Origin: Kribbella pratensis
Lineage (GTDB): Bacteria; Actinomycetota; Actinomycetes; Propionibacteriales; Kribbellaceae
Direction: 5' to 3'
DNA: 64,000 nt
Assembly: GCF_004365355.1 (NCBI RefSeq)
Contig: NZ_SODP01000002.1
Location: 1-64,000 of the forward strand
Part shown: positions 34,752 to 43,518 of the stretch, one piece after another
How the letters are laid out: every line of letters starts with the position of its first letter
Position numbering within the stretch: position 1 is the first letter of the stretch
Program-made: the position numbers and the translations under genes
Notes under the pieces: generated by a model
Database searches by the model: none
Told to the model about the DNA's origin: nothing
Seen by the model: only the letters and a program-made list of their open reading frames with translations

Positions 34752-35651
34752 ATGACCTTGACAGCGACGCGGGCCCAGCAGGCCCAGCCGGTGCGACGCT
34801 GGACCCGCAGCGCCAGCCAGACCTCCGTCGAGCGAGTCCGGAAGACCAGTAGCTACATCCTGCTCATCGCCGGTACGGCGGTGTTCATCATCCCGTTCCT
34901 CTGGATGCTGACAACTTCCCTCAAGACTGCGCAGGAGGTCCTCGCCTACCCGCCCAAACTGCTGCCCGCGACGCCACAGTGGGACAACTATCCGACCGCG
35001 TGGACCTCGCTGCCCTTCACCACGTTCCTGATCAACTCGATCATCATCACCGGCCTGTCGGTGATCGGGAACCTGGTCTCGTGTGTGCTGCCCGCGTACG
35101 CTTTCGCCCGCCTGCGGGCGCGTTCACGATCCGCGATGTTCGCCCTCATGGTCGCCACCATGGCGATCCCGGCCGAGGTGACGCTGGTGCCGACGTTCAT
35201 CATGTTCAGCAAGCTGAACATGGTGAACACCTACTGGCCGCTGTTCCTGCCGGCCTGGTTCGGCTACGCCTTCTTCATCTTCTTGCTGCGCCAGTTCTTC
35301 AAGTCGATCCCGCAGGAGATCACCGATGCTGCCAGCATCGACGGCGCCGGTCACCTTCGCACGCTCTGGTCGATCTTCCTGCCGATGTCGAAACCCGCCA
35401 TCGCGGCCGTCGCCATCTTCAGCTTCGTCGGCAACTGGAACAACTTCCTCACACCGCTCATCTACCTGCGGACACAGAACAACTTCACCCTCGCCCTCGG
35501 CCTCAGCCTGTTCAAGGGCCAGTACGAGACGCAGTACAACCAAATGATGGCGGTCGGGATCATCTCTCTGCTCCCGATCCTCATCGTCTTCTTCCTCGCG
35601 CAGCGGACCTTCGTCGAAGGCGTGCGGCTGAGCGGACTGGGGGGCCGATGA
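34752..35651 (+). CDS. Sugar ABC importer permease (MalG type)
   Basis: A 299-residue membrane protein starting MTLTATRAQQAQ, with EAA loop QEITDAASIDGAGHLRTLWSIFLPMSKP and six helices. Its stop overlaps the next start by 4 bp. No ATPase gene follows, so a shared ATPase is required. Confidence 0.9.
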   Translation: MTLTATRAQQAQPVRRWTRSASQTSVERVRKTSSYILLIAGTAVFIIPFLWMLTTSLKTAQEVLAYPPKLLPATPQWDNYPTAWTSLPFTTFLINSIIITGLSVIGNLVSCVLPAYAFARLRARSRSAMFALMVATMAIPAEVTLVPTFIMFSKLNMVNTYWPLFLPAWFGYAFFIFLLRQFFKSIPQEITDAASIDGAGHLRTLWSIFLPMSKPAIAAVAIFSFVGNWNNFLTPLIYLRTQNNFTLALGLSLFKGQYETQYNQMMAVGIISLLPILIVFFLAQRTFVEGVRLSGLGGR

Positions 35652-37771
35652 GCACCGTCTATCTTGTCAGCGAGGTGCGGTCGCCCCTTGTGGACTTCGG
35701 TCTCGCAGAGATCCGCAAGGCTCTCAACGCAGCCGGCCTCGAGGCCGTCGGTCCCTGGCCCGAGCTCCGCGACGACCCAGCGCCCAGGCCGATGATCGTC
35801 GTACGAGCGGACAATTCGTCCGACGAGGTCGATGCGTTCATCGCCGGCGCCGACGGCCAGGCCGGTCCGACGTACCCGGACGAGTCCTTCACCGTCACCG
35901 GCGCCGGAGGCCGGGTCGTCATCGAAGCCGCGCATCCCCGCGGCCTGATGTACGGCTGTCTCGAAGTCGCCGACCTGATCCGCGCGGAGCGATGGGCCGA
36001 CGAGGGACTCGACATCGCGAAGTCGCCGACCCTCGCTGTCCGCGGCGTGAAGTTCAACCTGCCCTACGAGCCGTACTCCGACGGCGATCCGTTCCGGCAG
36101 AACCTCGACACCTGCTTCGATCTGGAATTCTGGCGCGACTACCTCGACGAGCTTGCCCGCAATCGCTACAACTGTCTGAGCCTGTGGTCGCTCCACCCGT
36201 TCCATCTGATGGTGAGCTCTCCCGAGTTCCGCGACGCGAATCCCTTCACCGATGAGGAGATCGCCGACCACGAGAGGTTCTTCCACGCACTGTTCGGGCA
36301 CGCCCGAGATCGCGGCATCGACGTCTATCTGTTCACCTGGAACATCTACCTGCCCGAACCCGTGGCTCGCGGCCTCGGCTTGCCCGCCGCCTTGGCGAAC
36401 AGCAGCGAAGGCACAGAGACCATCAATCGTTGGGACGCTGCTCGGGCCAGGCAACGCGCCCCGCAGGTCTCCGCGTACTACGAGGAGATGATCTACCGCC
36501 TGCTCGTGACCTATCCCGAACTGGACGGCATCGGCACCAGCGGCAGCGAAGCCATGAGCGGCACCGGCACTGAGAAGGAGCAGTGGGTGGTCGACACCTA
36601 CCTCCGGGGAATCGAGCGGTCGCGGCGACGGGTGAAGTTCCTGCACCGCACCAACATGCAAAGCACCGCCGACATCATCGCCATGGCCAAGCCCAGGATG
36701 GATCCCAGTCGCTTCTACATCAGCTGGAAGTACTCGATCGCGCACTGCTACTCGTACCCCCGTCCCGCCTTCGAGGAGCTGCTTCACGCGTGGGACGGCG
36801 TGGACCTCGAGCAGACACAGTTCCTCTTCACCGTGCGGAACGACGACGTCCACACGCACCGCTGGGGTGACGTGGACTACGTTCGGGAGTATGTCCGCGG
36901 GATGGCCGCGAAGAGCTACGTCCACGGCTTCTACTGGGGCGCGGACGGCTATCTCTGGGCCCGTGATTTCCAGCATGTCGACCACGGCCACAAGGCCTGG
37001 CGCTGGGATTTCGAGCGTCACCGGCTGCAATTCCAGTTGTGGGGCCGTCTCGCCTACGACCCCGACACCGCGTCGGATGTCTTCGAACGCTTGGCACGCC
37101 TCGACTACGGCGACGATGCTTCGACCCTGTACGAAGGGCTCCGCCACGCGTCAAAGATCATCCCTGCGGTCAATCGACTGTGCTGGCTGGACCTCGACTT
37201 CCAGTGGCATCCAGAAGGATGCCTGACGCGCGACCACGGGCTCCGGACTGTGCTCGACTTCCTCGATAGCTCTCCGATGCCCGGCGCGGGGACGATCGGC
37301 ATCCGCGAGTTCGCCAAGGCCGAACGACTCGGCGGAACTGACGCGTCTGCCGAGACCCCCCTCGACGTGATTGCGGTCCTGACCGAGGAGTCACGCGCGG
37401 CCGAGGAACTCGCAGCGGCGGCGCAGGACCGCAACCCGTCATGGCGAGAACCGCACGCCACCTGCGCGATCCTCGACCTCCGCGCCACGGCGTCCCTGGG
37501 CAGGTACTACGCGGCCAAGATCGAGGCAGCATTGGAGCTCGCCCGCGCCGAGGAGCACGGCGAGCCGGAACGCGCCGTACGGGCGGCCGAACTGCTCGAC
37601 GAGGCAGTCGAACACTGGATCGCCCTCGGCTTCTTCTGGAGTCAGCACTATCAGCCGTACCGGATGGCTCGCGTCGACCGCATCTTCGGCTATCCCTTCT
37701 ACCTCGAGGATGTACGCCGGGATGCGCGGCTTGCACACGACTTCGGGGACCGTCTTGCCAACCAGCACTAG
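35648..37771 (+). CDS. Uncharacterised glycosidase-like protein (alpha-glucuronidase/hexosaminidase N-domain type)
   Basis: A 707-residue cytoplasmic protein starting at ATG 35648, overlapping the permease stop. The first ~130 residues form an alpha/beta domain like that before GH67/GH20 barrels (FTVTGAGGRVVIEAAHPRGLMYG). A barrel-like region follows: LAVRGVKFNLPYEPYSDGDP, FWRDYLDELARNRYNCLSLWSLHPF, LFTWNIYLPEP, DGIGTSGSEAMSG, then YISWKYSIAHCYSYPRP, VHGFYWGADGYLW. Conserved acidic residues (Glu in GSEAMSG, Asp in GADGYLW) are candidate catalytic sites. I know no characterised member. The locus suggests a substrate linked to fucose, perhaps a uronic-acid-containing glycan (inference). Confidence 0.72.
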   Translation: MSTVYLVSEVRSPLVDFGLAEIRKALNAAGLEAVGPWPELRDDPAPRPMIVVRADNSSDEVDAFIAGADGQAGPTYPDESFTVTGAGGRVVIEAAHPRGLMYGCLEVADLIRAERWADEGLDIAKSPTLAVRGVKFNLPYEPYSDGDPFRQNLDTCFDLEFWRDYLDELARNRYNCLSLWSLHPFHLMVSSPEFRDANPFTDEEIADHERFFHALFGHARDRGIDVYLFTWNIYLPEPVARGLGLPAALANSSEGTETINRWDAARARQRAPQVSAYYEEMIYRLLVTYPELDGIGTSGSEAMSGTGTEKEQWVVDTYLRGIERSRRRVKFLHRTNMQSTADIIAMAKPRMDPSRFYISWKYSIAHCYSYPRPAFEELLHAWDGVDLEQTQFLFTVRNDDVHTHRWGDVDYVREYVRGMAAKSYVHGFYWGADGYLWARDFQHVDHGHKAWRWDFERHRLQFQLWGRLAYDPDTASDVFERLARLDYGDDASTLYEGLRHASKIIPAVNRLCWLDLDFQWHPEGCLTRDHGLRTVLDFLDSSPMPGAGTIGIREFAKAERLGGTDASAETPLDVIAVLTEESRAAEELAAAAQDRNPSWREPHATCAILDLRATASLGRYYAAKIEAALELARAEEHGEPERAVRAAELLDEAVEHWIALGFFWSQHYQPYRMARVDRIFGYPFYLEDVRRDARLAHDFGDRLANQH

Positions 37772-37784
37772 GAGAAGTCTCGCT

Positions 37785-38843
37785 ATGACGTCCGTGCCGA
37801 CCCAGATTGATCCAGGTCTGCTGCCCTCACGGGTGCTCGCATCCGGAGTACCTATCCCTCCGATCGGAATGGGGACCTTCGGCTCCGACCGCTACTCCGC
37901 GGACGATGTCGCCACCGCAGTCGCGGGAGCAATCCGTTGCGGCTATCGCCTTGTCGACTGCGCTGCCGTCTACGGCAACGAGTCGCAGATCGGCGTCGTG
38001 CTGGAAGACGCCTTTGCAGAAGTCGCTCCTCGACAGGACTTCTTCGTCATGTCGAAGGTCTGGAACGACGCGCACGCCCCCGCGGACGCAGTGGCTTCTG
38101 TCCATGAGTCGTTGCGGCGGCTTCGCCTGGAGCACCTCGACGCAGTGTTCGTGCACTGGCCGTTCCCCAACCATCACCCGCCACACGCACGCGCCGGGAC
38201 GCGCGACCCGCAGGCGCGGCCGTACGTACATGAGCGGTACATGGAGCTGTGGCACGCTCTCGAGGATCTCGTCGACGTGGGCCTGGTGCGCCACCTCGGC
38301 ACGTCGAACGTGACGATCCCGAAACTCGCGCTGATCCTCCGAGACGCTCGAATCGCTCCCGCTCTCATCGAGATGGAGCTGCACCCGTGCTTCCAGCAAC
38401 CGGAACTGTTCCGGTACGCCGTGGATCACTGCGTACAACCCATCGGCTACTCCCCGCTGGGCTCGCCGTCACGCCCTGAGCGCGACCGAAGCGAAGACGA
38501 CCTCGTCGACGTGGAGCACCCCACCGTCCAGCGCATCGCGCGCGACCACGGCGTACATCCGGCCCTCATCTGTCTGAAGTGGGCCGTTGCGCGCGGTCAG
38601 ATCCCCATTCCCTTCTCGGTCAAGCCGGAGCAGTATGCGGCGAATATCGCTACCGTCCTGTCCGACCCACTCACGCCGGCCGAGATCGAAGACATGCGCG
38701 GAGTCGAACGCAACAACCGCCTCATCAAAGGGCAAGTGTTCCTCTGGGACGGATCGGAGTCGTGGCTGGACCTCTGGGACGTCGACGGCACAATCCCAGG
38801 CTGGAACGGCTACGGATCCCCCCAGGCCCACGGCGACCGCTGA
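37785..38843 (+). CDS. Aldo/keto reductase
   Basis: A 352-residue AKR-family barrel with the catalytic tetrad visible: Asp and Tyr in RLVDCAAVYGNE, Lys in VMSKVWN and His in VFVHWPF. NADPH-site motifs GYSPLGSP and PIPFSVKPEQ occur. It probably reduces or oxidises the released sugar aldehyde in this locus. GGAG precedes the ATG; the gene follows the unknown glycosidase after 13 bp. An insertion around FPNHHPPHARAGTRD is longer than in many AKRs. Confidence 0.88.
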   Translation: MTSVPTQIDPGLLPSRVLASGVPIPPIGMGTFGSDRYSADDVATAVAGAIRCGYRLVDCAAVYGNESQIGVVLEDAFAEVAPRQDFFVMSKVWNDAHAPADAVASVHESLRRLRLEHLDAVFVHWPFPNHHPPHARAGTRDPQARPYVHERYMELWHALEDLVDVGLVRHLGTSNVTIPKLALILRDARIAPALIEMELHPCFQQPELFRYAVDHCVQPIGYSPLGSPSRPERDRSEDDLVDVEHPTVQRIARDHGVHPALICLKWAVARGQIPIPFSVKPEQYAANIATVLSDPLTPAEIEDMRGVERNNRLIKGQVFLWDGSESWLDLWDVDGTIPGWNGYGSPQAHGDR

Positions 38844-38861
38844 TCAGAGAAGGGATTCATC

Positions 38862-39287
38862 ATGCTCAATTACGAGCTCATCCATCCGCCACTACTCGAG
38901 GCACTGGCTGTTGCCGGGCACGGTTCACGCATCCTCCTCGCGGACGGGAACTACCCCTACCTCACGATGATCAACCCGAGGGCCCGCCTCGTGCATCTCA
39001 ACGTCGCACCCGGCCTGCTCACGGTGACCGACGTACTCCCGCTGATCCAAACCGCGGTGACCTTCGAGAGCGCCGTCGTGATGCGTCCTGCCGAAGGAGT
39101 GGACGCGTCCGTGCAGGAGGAGTACCGCCGATTCCTCGGGGACGACGTACCGATGGAGCAGGTCGACCGGTTCGACTTCTACGACATCGTCCGCTCCCCT
39201 GACGTCGGTCTCGTGATCGCCACCGGCGAAGAGCGTCTGTACGCGAACCTGTTGCTGACCATCGGGCTTCGGCGTTCCAGAACCTGA
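38862..39287 (+). CDS. fucU: RbsD/FucU-family mutarotase
   Basis: A 141-residue protein of the RbsD/FucU fold with the catalytic His in AVAGHGSRILLADGNYP, LHVN-like strand HLNVAPGLLTV and a C-terminal TGEERLYANLLLTIG matching the FucU Tyr motif. FucU interconverts the anomers of L-fucose. With the GH29 enzyme, this is the best evidence that fucose is the sugar handled. Last catabolic gene before the gntR-like gene. Confidence 0.83.
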   Translation: MLNYELIHPPLLEALAVAGHGSRILLADGNYPYLTMINPRARLVHLNVAPGLLTVTDVLPLIQTAVTFESAVVMRPAEGVDASVQEEYRRFLGDDVPMEQVDRFDFYDIVRSPDVGLVIATGEERLYANLLLTIGLRRSRT

Positions 39288-39320
39288 CAACGGGCGGTCG
39301 ACCCTCCGATGATCAGCACA

Positions 39321-39340
39321 TCTGTCAGGCAGGTTGTCCA
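39321..39340. promoter_or_regulatory. GntR operator candidate before the gntR-like gene
   Basis: TCTGTCAGGCAGGTTGTCCA; its reverse complement contains TGCCTGACA, the core of the palindrome at 30619-30641. About 12 of 16 positions agree between the sites. It suggests autoregulation and control of the fucosidase operon. Confidence 0.65.
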
Positions 39341-39411
39341 GCGATCAATTAGTATGCGCACAGACCGATCGAGACCCGAATCGGGTGCGCAACCTTAAGG
39401 AGGCGGTGGAA

Positions 39412-40092
39412 GTGAGCGTCGAACTCGAGAGCACTTCGCTGACCGACTCGCTGACCACAGCGCTACGCAAGCAGATCGTTGCCAGCGAGATCGCACCGGG
39501 CGAGAAGCTCTCGGAGATCTGGGTCGCTAACCGATTCGCCGTCGCCCGGCCCACCGCCAAGGCTGCCTTGGATCGGCTCACGAACGAAGGACTCCTGCGG
39601 CGAGGTCCGCGCCGCACCGCGGTCGTCCCTCAACTGTCTGCCGACGATGTGAGTGACCTCTACTTCGCCAGGGAGCCGATCGAATCCCGTGCCGTGATGA
39701 CGCTCGCGAACCGCCGCGAGGTGCCCGGCGACGCGGATCGGTCGCTTCTGCTGATGCGGATGGCGGCAGAGCACGACCAGCACGCCGAGCACACCGAGTC
39801 CGACATCGCCTTGCATCGCGCGTTGGTCGCGGCCACTGGCAGTGCGCGGCTGCGCCGGATGCACGAGACCGTCATGGGCGAGACGCAGTTGTGCATCGCC
39901 CAGGTGCGAGCCCACGCCGGTCTCGACCTGATCGCTCTGACCGACCGGCACGCCGCCATCCTGGAGGCTATCCGCAATGGCGACCCGGACGAGGCCGTTG
40001 CCGCGCTGCTGACCGATCTGCACAGTTGCCGCGACACCCTGCTCGCCGATCTCAAGGCCGCACAGACCCAGGCTTCCAAGCTGCGAGCTTGA
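39412..40092 (+). CDS. GntR-family regulator (FCD domain)
   Basis: A 226-residue GntR/FadR-type protein with winged helix LTTALRKQIVASEIAPGEKLSEIWVANRFAVARPTAKAALDRLTNEGLL split across residues 12-65, and an all-helical FCD ligand domain with metal-binding type residues (DIALHRALVAATGS, LTDRHAAILEAI). GTG 39412 is chosen because AAGGAGG lies 8 bp upstream; the ATG at 39334 would overlap the operator. Probable second regulator of the fucoside locus. Confidence 0.88.
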   Translation: MSVELESTSLTDSLTTALRKQIVASEIAPGEKLSEIWVANRFAVARPTAKAALDRLTNEGLLRRGPRRTAVVPQLSADDVSDLYFAREPIESRAVMTLANRREVPGDADRSLLLMRMAAEHDQHAEHTESDIALHRALVAATGSARLRRMHETVMGETQLCIAQVRAHAGLDLIALTDRHAAILEAIRNGDPDEAVAALLTDLHSCRDTLLADLKAAQTQASKLRA

Positions 40093-40157
40093 GCTCCGAG
40101 TGGCCGATGCAGACGGGTGACGTGTTGAAGGCCGCGATCGCGGCTCTGGGCGGTCTG

Positions 40158-40178
40158 CGGCGCCGCCTCGCGGCGCCG
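40158..40178. terminator. Bidirectional terminator
   Basis: CGGCGCCGC-CTC-GCGGCGCCG is a perfect 9-bp stem with a 3-nt loop, between the convergent gntR-like and quinone-oxidoreductase-like genes. Further GGCGCCG copies at 40189-40195 may give alternative pairings. Confidence 0.72.
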
Positions 40179-40231
40179 GGCGGTTCGCGGCGCCGGTCGT
40201 AGTTGCTTTGGGCAACAGAATCGCAGCCTCT

Positions 40232-41191
40232 CTAGAGGTCGATGACGACCTTGCCGTGCACGTGCCGGGCCGCCTGCAGGTCGACCGCCTCCCGGATTTG
40301 CTCGACCGGGAAGGTTGCCGCGATCGATACCCGGAGCCGGCCCGCGGCGACCAGGTCGGCGATGTCGGCGAGAGCGCCCGGGGTTGCGTTGGCGCCGTTC
40401 GCCGGGGTGATTCCTTCGATTTGGGCGGCGATGCTGGTGATGCGCTCGTCAGGTACGCCGAGTTCGCGTGCCGCCTGCGCCGTGTCCGTCCCGTGCAGGT
40501 CCATGGCCGCAGTGACACCAGCTGGAGCCAACGCACGGACGCGGTCGACCAGACCATCGCCGTACGCGACCGGCTCGGCGCCCAAGGCGCGCAGGGCCTC
40601 GGCCGACGCCGCCGACCCTGTCCCGATCACGCGAGCGCCGGCGAGGCGCGCGAGCTGGACGGCAAACACGCCTACCCCGCCTCCCGCGCCGCCGACGAGA
40701 ACCGTGTCACCCGGGCCTGGCTTGACGACCGCCAGCGCCGCGGCCGCCGTACGACCGGCAATGGTCAAGGTGGCAGCTGTGCGGTCGTCGACGCCGTCAG
40801 GGGTGCGGTGCACTTCGCCGCCCGCCACGATGGTCCCCGCCTCGTCCACGACGATGTAGTCGGCGACCGCGCGGGACAACGCGCCGCCGAACACCCGGTC
40901 ACCGACGACGAACTTGCTCACGCCGTCACCGACCTGATCCACGACCCCGGCATAGTCGGTGCCGAACCCGCGCGGCAGGCTCAAGCCGAACCGCGCGGCG
41001 GTCTCTGCATCGGAGGTCATGAACCAGTCCATGGGGTTGAGGCCGGCCGCGATGACCCGCACGCGGATCTGCCCCGAGCCGGCCTGCGGCACAGGTACCT
41101 CGCGGACGCTCAACGCCTCTGGTCCGCCGAACGACTCGAACTGGACCGCCCGGCCCGTGGGCGCCGATGTCGGGTTGCTCGGTTCCTTCAC
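40232..41191 (-). CDS. Zinc-independent quinone oxidoreductase-like MDR protein
   Basis: A 319-residue medium-chain reductase of the quinone-oxidoreductase type: MDWF, VVGDRVFGGALS, Rossmann motif DTVLVGGAGGGVGVFAVQLARL and terminal HVHGKVVIDL; no structural zinc Cys. Start is GTG 41191 with CGGAG upstream. It is divergent from a TetR gene with two matching operators between, so the pair is likely a sensor/detoxification unit. Confidence 0.87.
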   Translation of the reverse strand: MKEPSNPTSAPTGRAVQFESFGGPEALSVREVPVPQAGSGQIRVRVIAAGLNPMDWFMTSDAETAARFGLSLPRGFGTDYAGVVDQVGDGVSKFVVGDRVFGGALSRAVADYIVVDEAGTIVAGGEVHRTPDGVDDRTAATLTIAGRTAAAALAVVKPGPGDTVLVGGAGGGVGVFAVQLARLAGARVIGTGSAASAEALRALGAEPVAYGDGLVDRVRALAPAGVTAAMDLHGTDTAQAARELGVPDERITSIAAQIEGITPANGANATPGALADIADLVAAGRLRVSIAATFPVEQIREAVDLQAARHVHGKVVIDL

Positions 41192-41221
41192 ATTCGTCTC
41201 CGGGAGCGACTCGTCAAGCGT

Positions 41222-41241
41222 AAACGGATTATGCTCCGTTT
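41222..41241. promoter_or_regulatory. TetR operator 1
   Basis: AAACGGA-TTATGC-TCCGTTT: perfect 7-bp inverted repeat with a 6-bp spacer, 30 bp from the oxidoreductase start. Confidence 0.88.
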
Positions 41242-41260
41242 CACCACCCAACCTAGCACA

Positions 41261-41279
41261 ACCGGAGCGTGATCCGTTT
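41261..41279. promoter_or_regulatory. TetR operator 2
   Basis: ACCGGA-GCGTGA-TCCGTTT has the same arms and spacer length as operator 1 and runs into the TTG start of the TetR gene, suggesting tight autoregulation. Confidence 0.82.
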
Positions 41280-41881
41280 TGGCCGCCACTGAGAGCCGTA
41301 GACCGCGGGCGGACGCGACCCGCAACCGCGAACAGCTGCTGGACGTGGCGACCCGCTTGTTCGCTTCGGCCGGGACCGAGCCGTCGATGCGCGCGATCGC
41401 CAACGAAGCGGGGGTCGGCATCGCCACGCTGTACCGGCACTTCCCCACCCGCGAGTCGCTGGTCGACGCGGTCTACCAGGACCAGGTCTCGCGGCTCACA
41501 GTCGGTGCCCACGAGCTACTCGTCCAGCTCGACCCGCCCGCGGCGCTGCGTCGCTGGATGGACCTGTTCGGGGACTGGATCGCGACCAAGAACGGGATGC
41601 TCGACACACTGCTCGCGATGGTCGAATCGGGCGAGATCGCCCATGCCCACACCCGGACCGAGCTGCTCGCCGCCATCGACAACATCCTCGAAGCCGGCCG
41701 CACGACTGGACAACTCCGCGCCGACGTCCCCGCCGAAGACATCGCTGCCGCTCTCATCGGCATCTTCACCGTTGCCAGCTCACCCGACCACTCCGCACTG
41801 GCGGCCCGCCTACTGGACCTCCTGATGGACGGACTCCGCCCTTCCCCCTGGAACCAACGGAAAGGACGAGGAGCTTCGTGA
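41279..41881 (+). CDS. TetR-family repressor
   Basis: A 200-residue TetR protein with HTH TRNREQLLDVATRLFASAGTEPSMRAIANEAGVGIATLYRHF in residues ~15-56. It appears to start at TTG 41279; GGAG lies 11 bp upstream, so a leaderless or weak start is possible. Its stop overlaps the methyltransferase start by 4 bp. Confidence 0.88.
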   Translation: MAATESRRPRADATRNREQLLDVATRLFASAGTEPSMRAIANEAGVGIATLYRHFPTRESLVDAVYQDQVSRLTVGAHELLVQLDPPAALRRWMDLFGDWIATKNGMLDTLLAMVESGEIAHAHTRTELLAAIDNILEAGRTTGQLRADVPAEDIAAALIGIFTVASSPDHSALAARLLDLLMDGLRPSPWNQRKGRGAS

Positions 41882-42630
41882 GTCAAGCGTTCTACTCGCA
41901 CGCGCGGCTGTACGACCTCATGTTCCCGGGCGGCGGGCCCGCAGTCGACTTCTACCGGGCCGGCGCGAATCGGCAGGGCGGGCGCGTCCTTGAACTCGGG
42001 TGCGGCACCGGGCAGAAGCTGATCCCCATCGCGTCCGACGGGCATCCGTGCGTCGGACTGGACTTCTCGTCAGCCATGCTGGCCGAGGCTCAGCGTAAGG
42101 CGGACGAGCGCGGTGTAGTCGTGGAATGGGTGCAGGGCGACATGCGGGCCTTCGATCTCGGCCGCACCTTCGACTTTGTGTTCATCACGGCCAACTCCCT
42201 CCTGCATCTGCAGGAGGCCGAGGATCTGGTGAGCTGCTTCCGGTCGGTTCGAAGACACCTGGCACCTGGAGCACGGTTCGTCTTCGATGTCTTCAACCCG
42301 AGCGTGCGCCTACTTGCCGAAGCCGATGGCGTGCGCCGCACCCGGGAGTCGCTGTCGTTCCTGGATCCCGACCGTGGCAGCGTCAGCGTGGATGTCGCCG
42401 AGACCTACGATGCGCCCGCGCAAGTCACCCGCGGGACCTGGTACCTCTCGACGAACTCAGAGCCCGACTTTGTCGTTGCACCGCTCGAGATCAGGAGCAT
42501 CTTCCCGCAGGAGCTGCCGCTGCTCGTTTCGCTCGGCGGCCTTCGGCTCGTCGAGCGTCTCGGCGACTGGTCCGGGCGACCGTTTGCCGTGGATGCAGCG
42601 CTTCAACTCTGTGTCTGCGAGTCCGCGTGA
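41878..42630 (+). CDS. Class I SAM-dependent methyltransferase
   Basis: A 250-residue methyltransferase with motif I VLELGCGTGQKLIPIA, motif II GLDFSSAML and GDMRAFDLGRTFDFVFITANSLLHL. GTG start overlaps the TetR stop (GTGA), so it is co-regulated with it. Substrate unknown. Confidence 0.88.
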   Translation: MSQAFYSHARLYDLMFPGGGPAVDFYRAGANRQGGRVLELGCGTGQKLIPIASDGHPCVGLDFSSAMLAEAQRKADERGVVVEWVQGDMRAFDLGRTFDFVFITANSLLHLQEAEDLVSCFRSVRRHLAPGARFVFDVFNPSVRLLAEADGVRRTRESLSFLDPDRGSVSVDVAETYDAPAQVTRGTWYLSTNSEPDFVVAPLEIRSIFPQELPLLVSLGGLRLVERLGDWSGRPFAVDAALQLCVCESA

Positions 42631-42707
42631 GCTGCGACCCTTCGATCGGAAGCGTCGGCTGCGATCGGTGCTGAGCGGGAGGTGGGTTGCCGCGTAATCT
42701 GGCTGGC

Positions 42708-43517
42708 ATGCGTGGTGCGGTTGGTGAGCTGGGTTCGTTTTTGCGGGCGCAGCGGGCTCGCGTGGAGCCGGCGGCGGTTGGTTTGCCGGCTGGTGGTGAT
42801 CGGCGAGTTGTGGGTCTGCGGCGGGAAGAGGTCGCCGTACTTGCGGTTGTGAGCGCGGACTACTACACGCGACTCGAGCAGGGGCGGGAACGGAATCCGT
42901 CCGCCCCGGTGCTGAACGGGATTGCGCACGCGTTGCGGCTGGATGCCGACGCGCGCGGGCACCTGTTCAGGCTCGCCGGGCTCGCGCCGACGCCGCGACT
43001 CGGGTCGGCGCGCGACCAGGTACACCCGGCCCTCCTCCAGCTGCTGGACAACTTTCCGGCCGCGGCGGCGTACGTGCTGAATCCGGCGTACGAGATCCTC
43101 GCCACGAATCGGATCGCACAAGGCCTGCTCGAGCCGTTCGGGATGACCAACATCCTGCGGATGATGTTCGAGCATCCACAGGCACGGGTGATCTTCGGCG
43201 ACTGGGAGGCTGTCGTCCGGCGGGCGGTGTACGCCGTACGGTTCAACGCGGCGGCGTACCCGGACGATCCCGAGATCGCGGCGCTGGTGGCGGACCTGCT
43301 GCCGAAGTCGCCGGAGTTCCGCGCGCTGTGGGAGGACCAGACCGCGCGCGGGCTGAGCCGGGCCTACAAGATCTTCCATCACCCCGAGGTCGGCCGCGTC
43401 GAGCTGACTTATCAGACGTTCGACGTCCGCGCCGCGCCCGGCTTGCAACTGCTCGTCGGTACGGCGGAACCGGGCAGTCCGAGCGCCGAGGCGCTGGCGC
43501 GGCTCGCGTCGTCCTGA
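42708..43517 (+). CDS. HTH regulator with MmyB-like ligand domain
   Basis: A 269-residue protein starting MRGAVGELGSFLRAQRAR with an N-terminal XRE-type HTH (GLRREEVAVLAVVSADYYTRLEQGRERNP) and a PAS-like MmyB domain (YVLNPAYEILATNRIAQGL, FHHPEVGRVELTYQTF). Such regulators often control an adjacent oxidoreductase or hydrolase, here plausibly the MBL gene at 43628. ATG 42708 is preferred over an in-frame GTG/TTG seven codons upstream. Confidence 0.88.
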   Translation: MRGAVGELGSFLRAQRARVEPAAVGLPAGGDRRVVGLRREEVAVLAVVSADYYTRLEQGRERNPSAPVLNGIAHALRLDADARGHLFRLAGLAPTPRLGSARDQVHPALLQLLDNFPAAAAYVLNPAYEILATNRIAQGLLEPFGMTNILRMMFEHPQARVIFGDWEAVVRRAVYAVRFNAAAYPDDPEIAALVADLLPKSPEFRALWEDQTARGLSRAYKIFHHPEVGRVELTYQTFDVRAAPGLQLLVGTAEPGSPSAEALARLASS

Positions 43518-43518
43518 G

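Noticed and set aside
35462..37147. A 561-codon ORF on the minus strand
   Set aside because: It lies opposite the coupled permease/glycosidase genes, has no motif or ribosome site and is a shadow typical of high-GC DNA.
40112..40196. Recurrent GGCGCCG words considered as a REP-type repeat
   Set aside because: They fold into a simple stem-loop between convergent genes and are better explained as a terminator.
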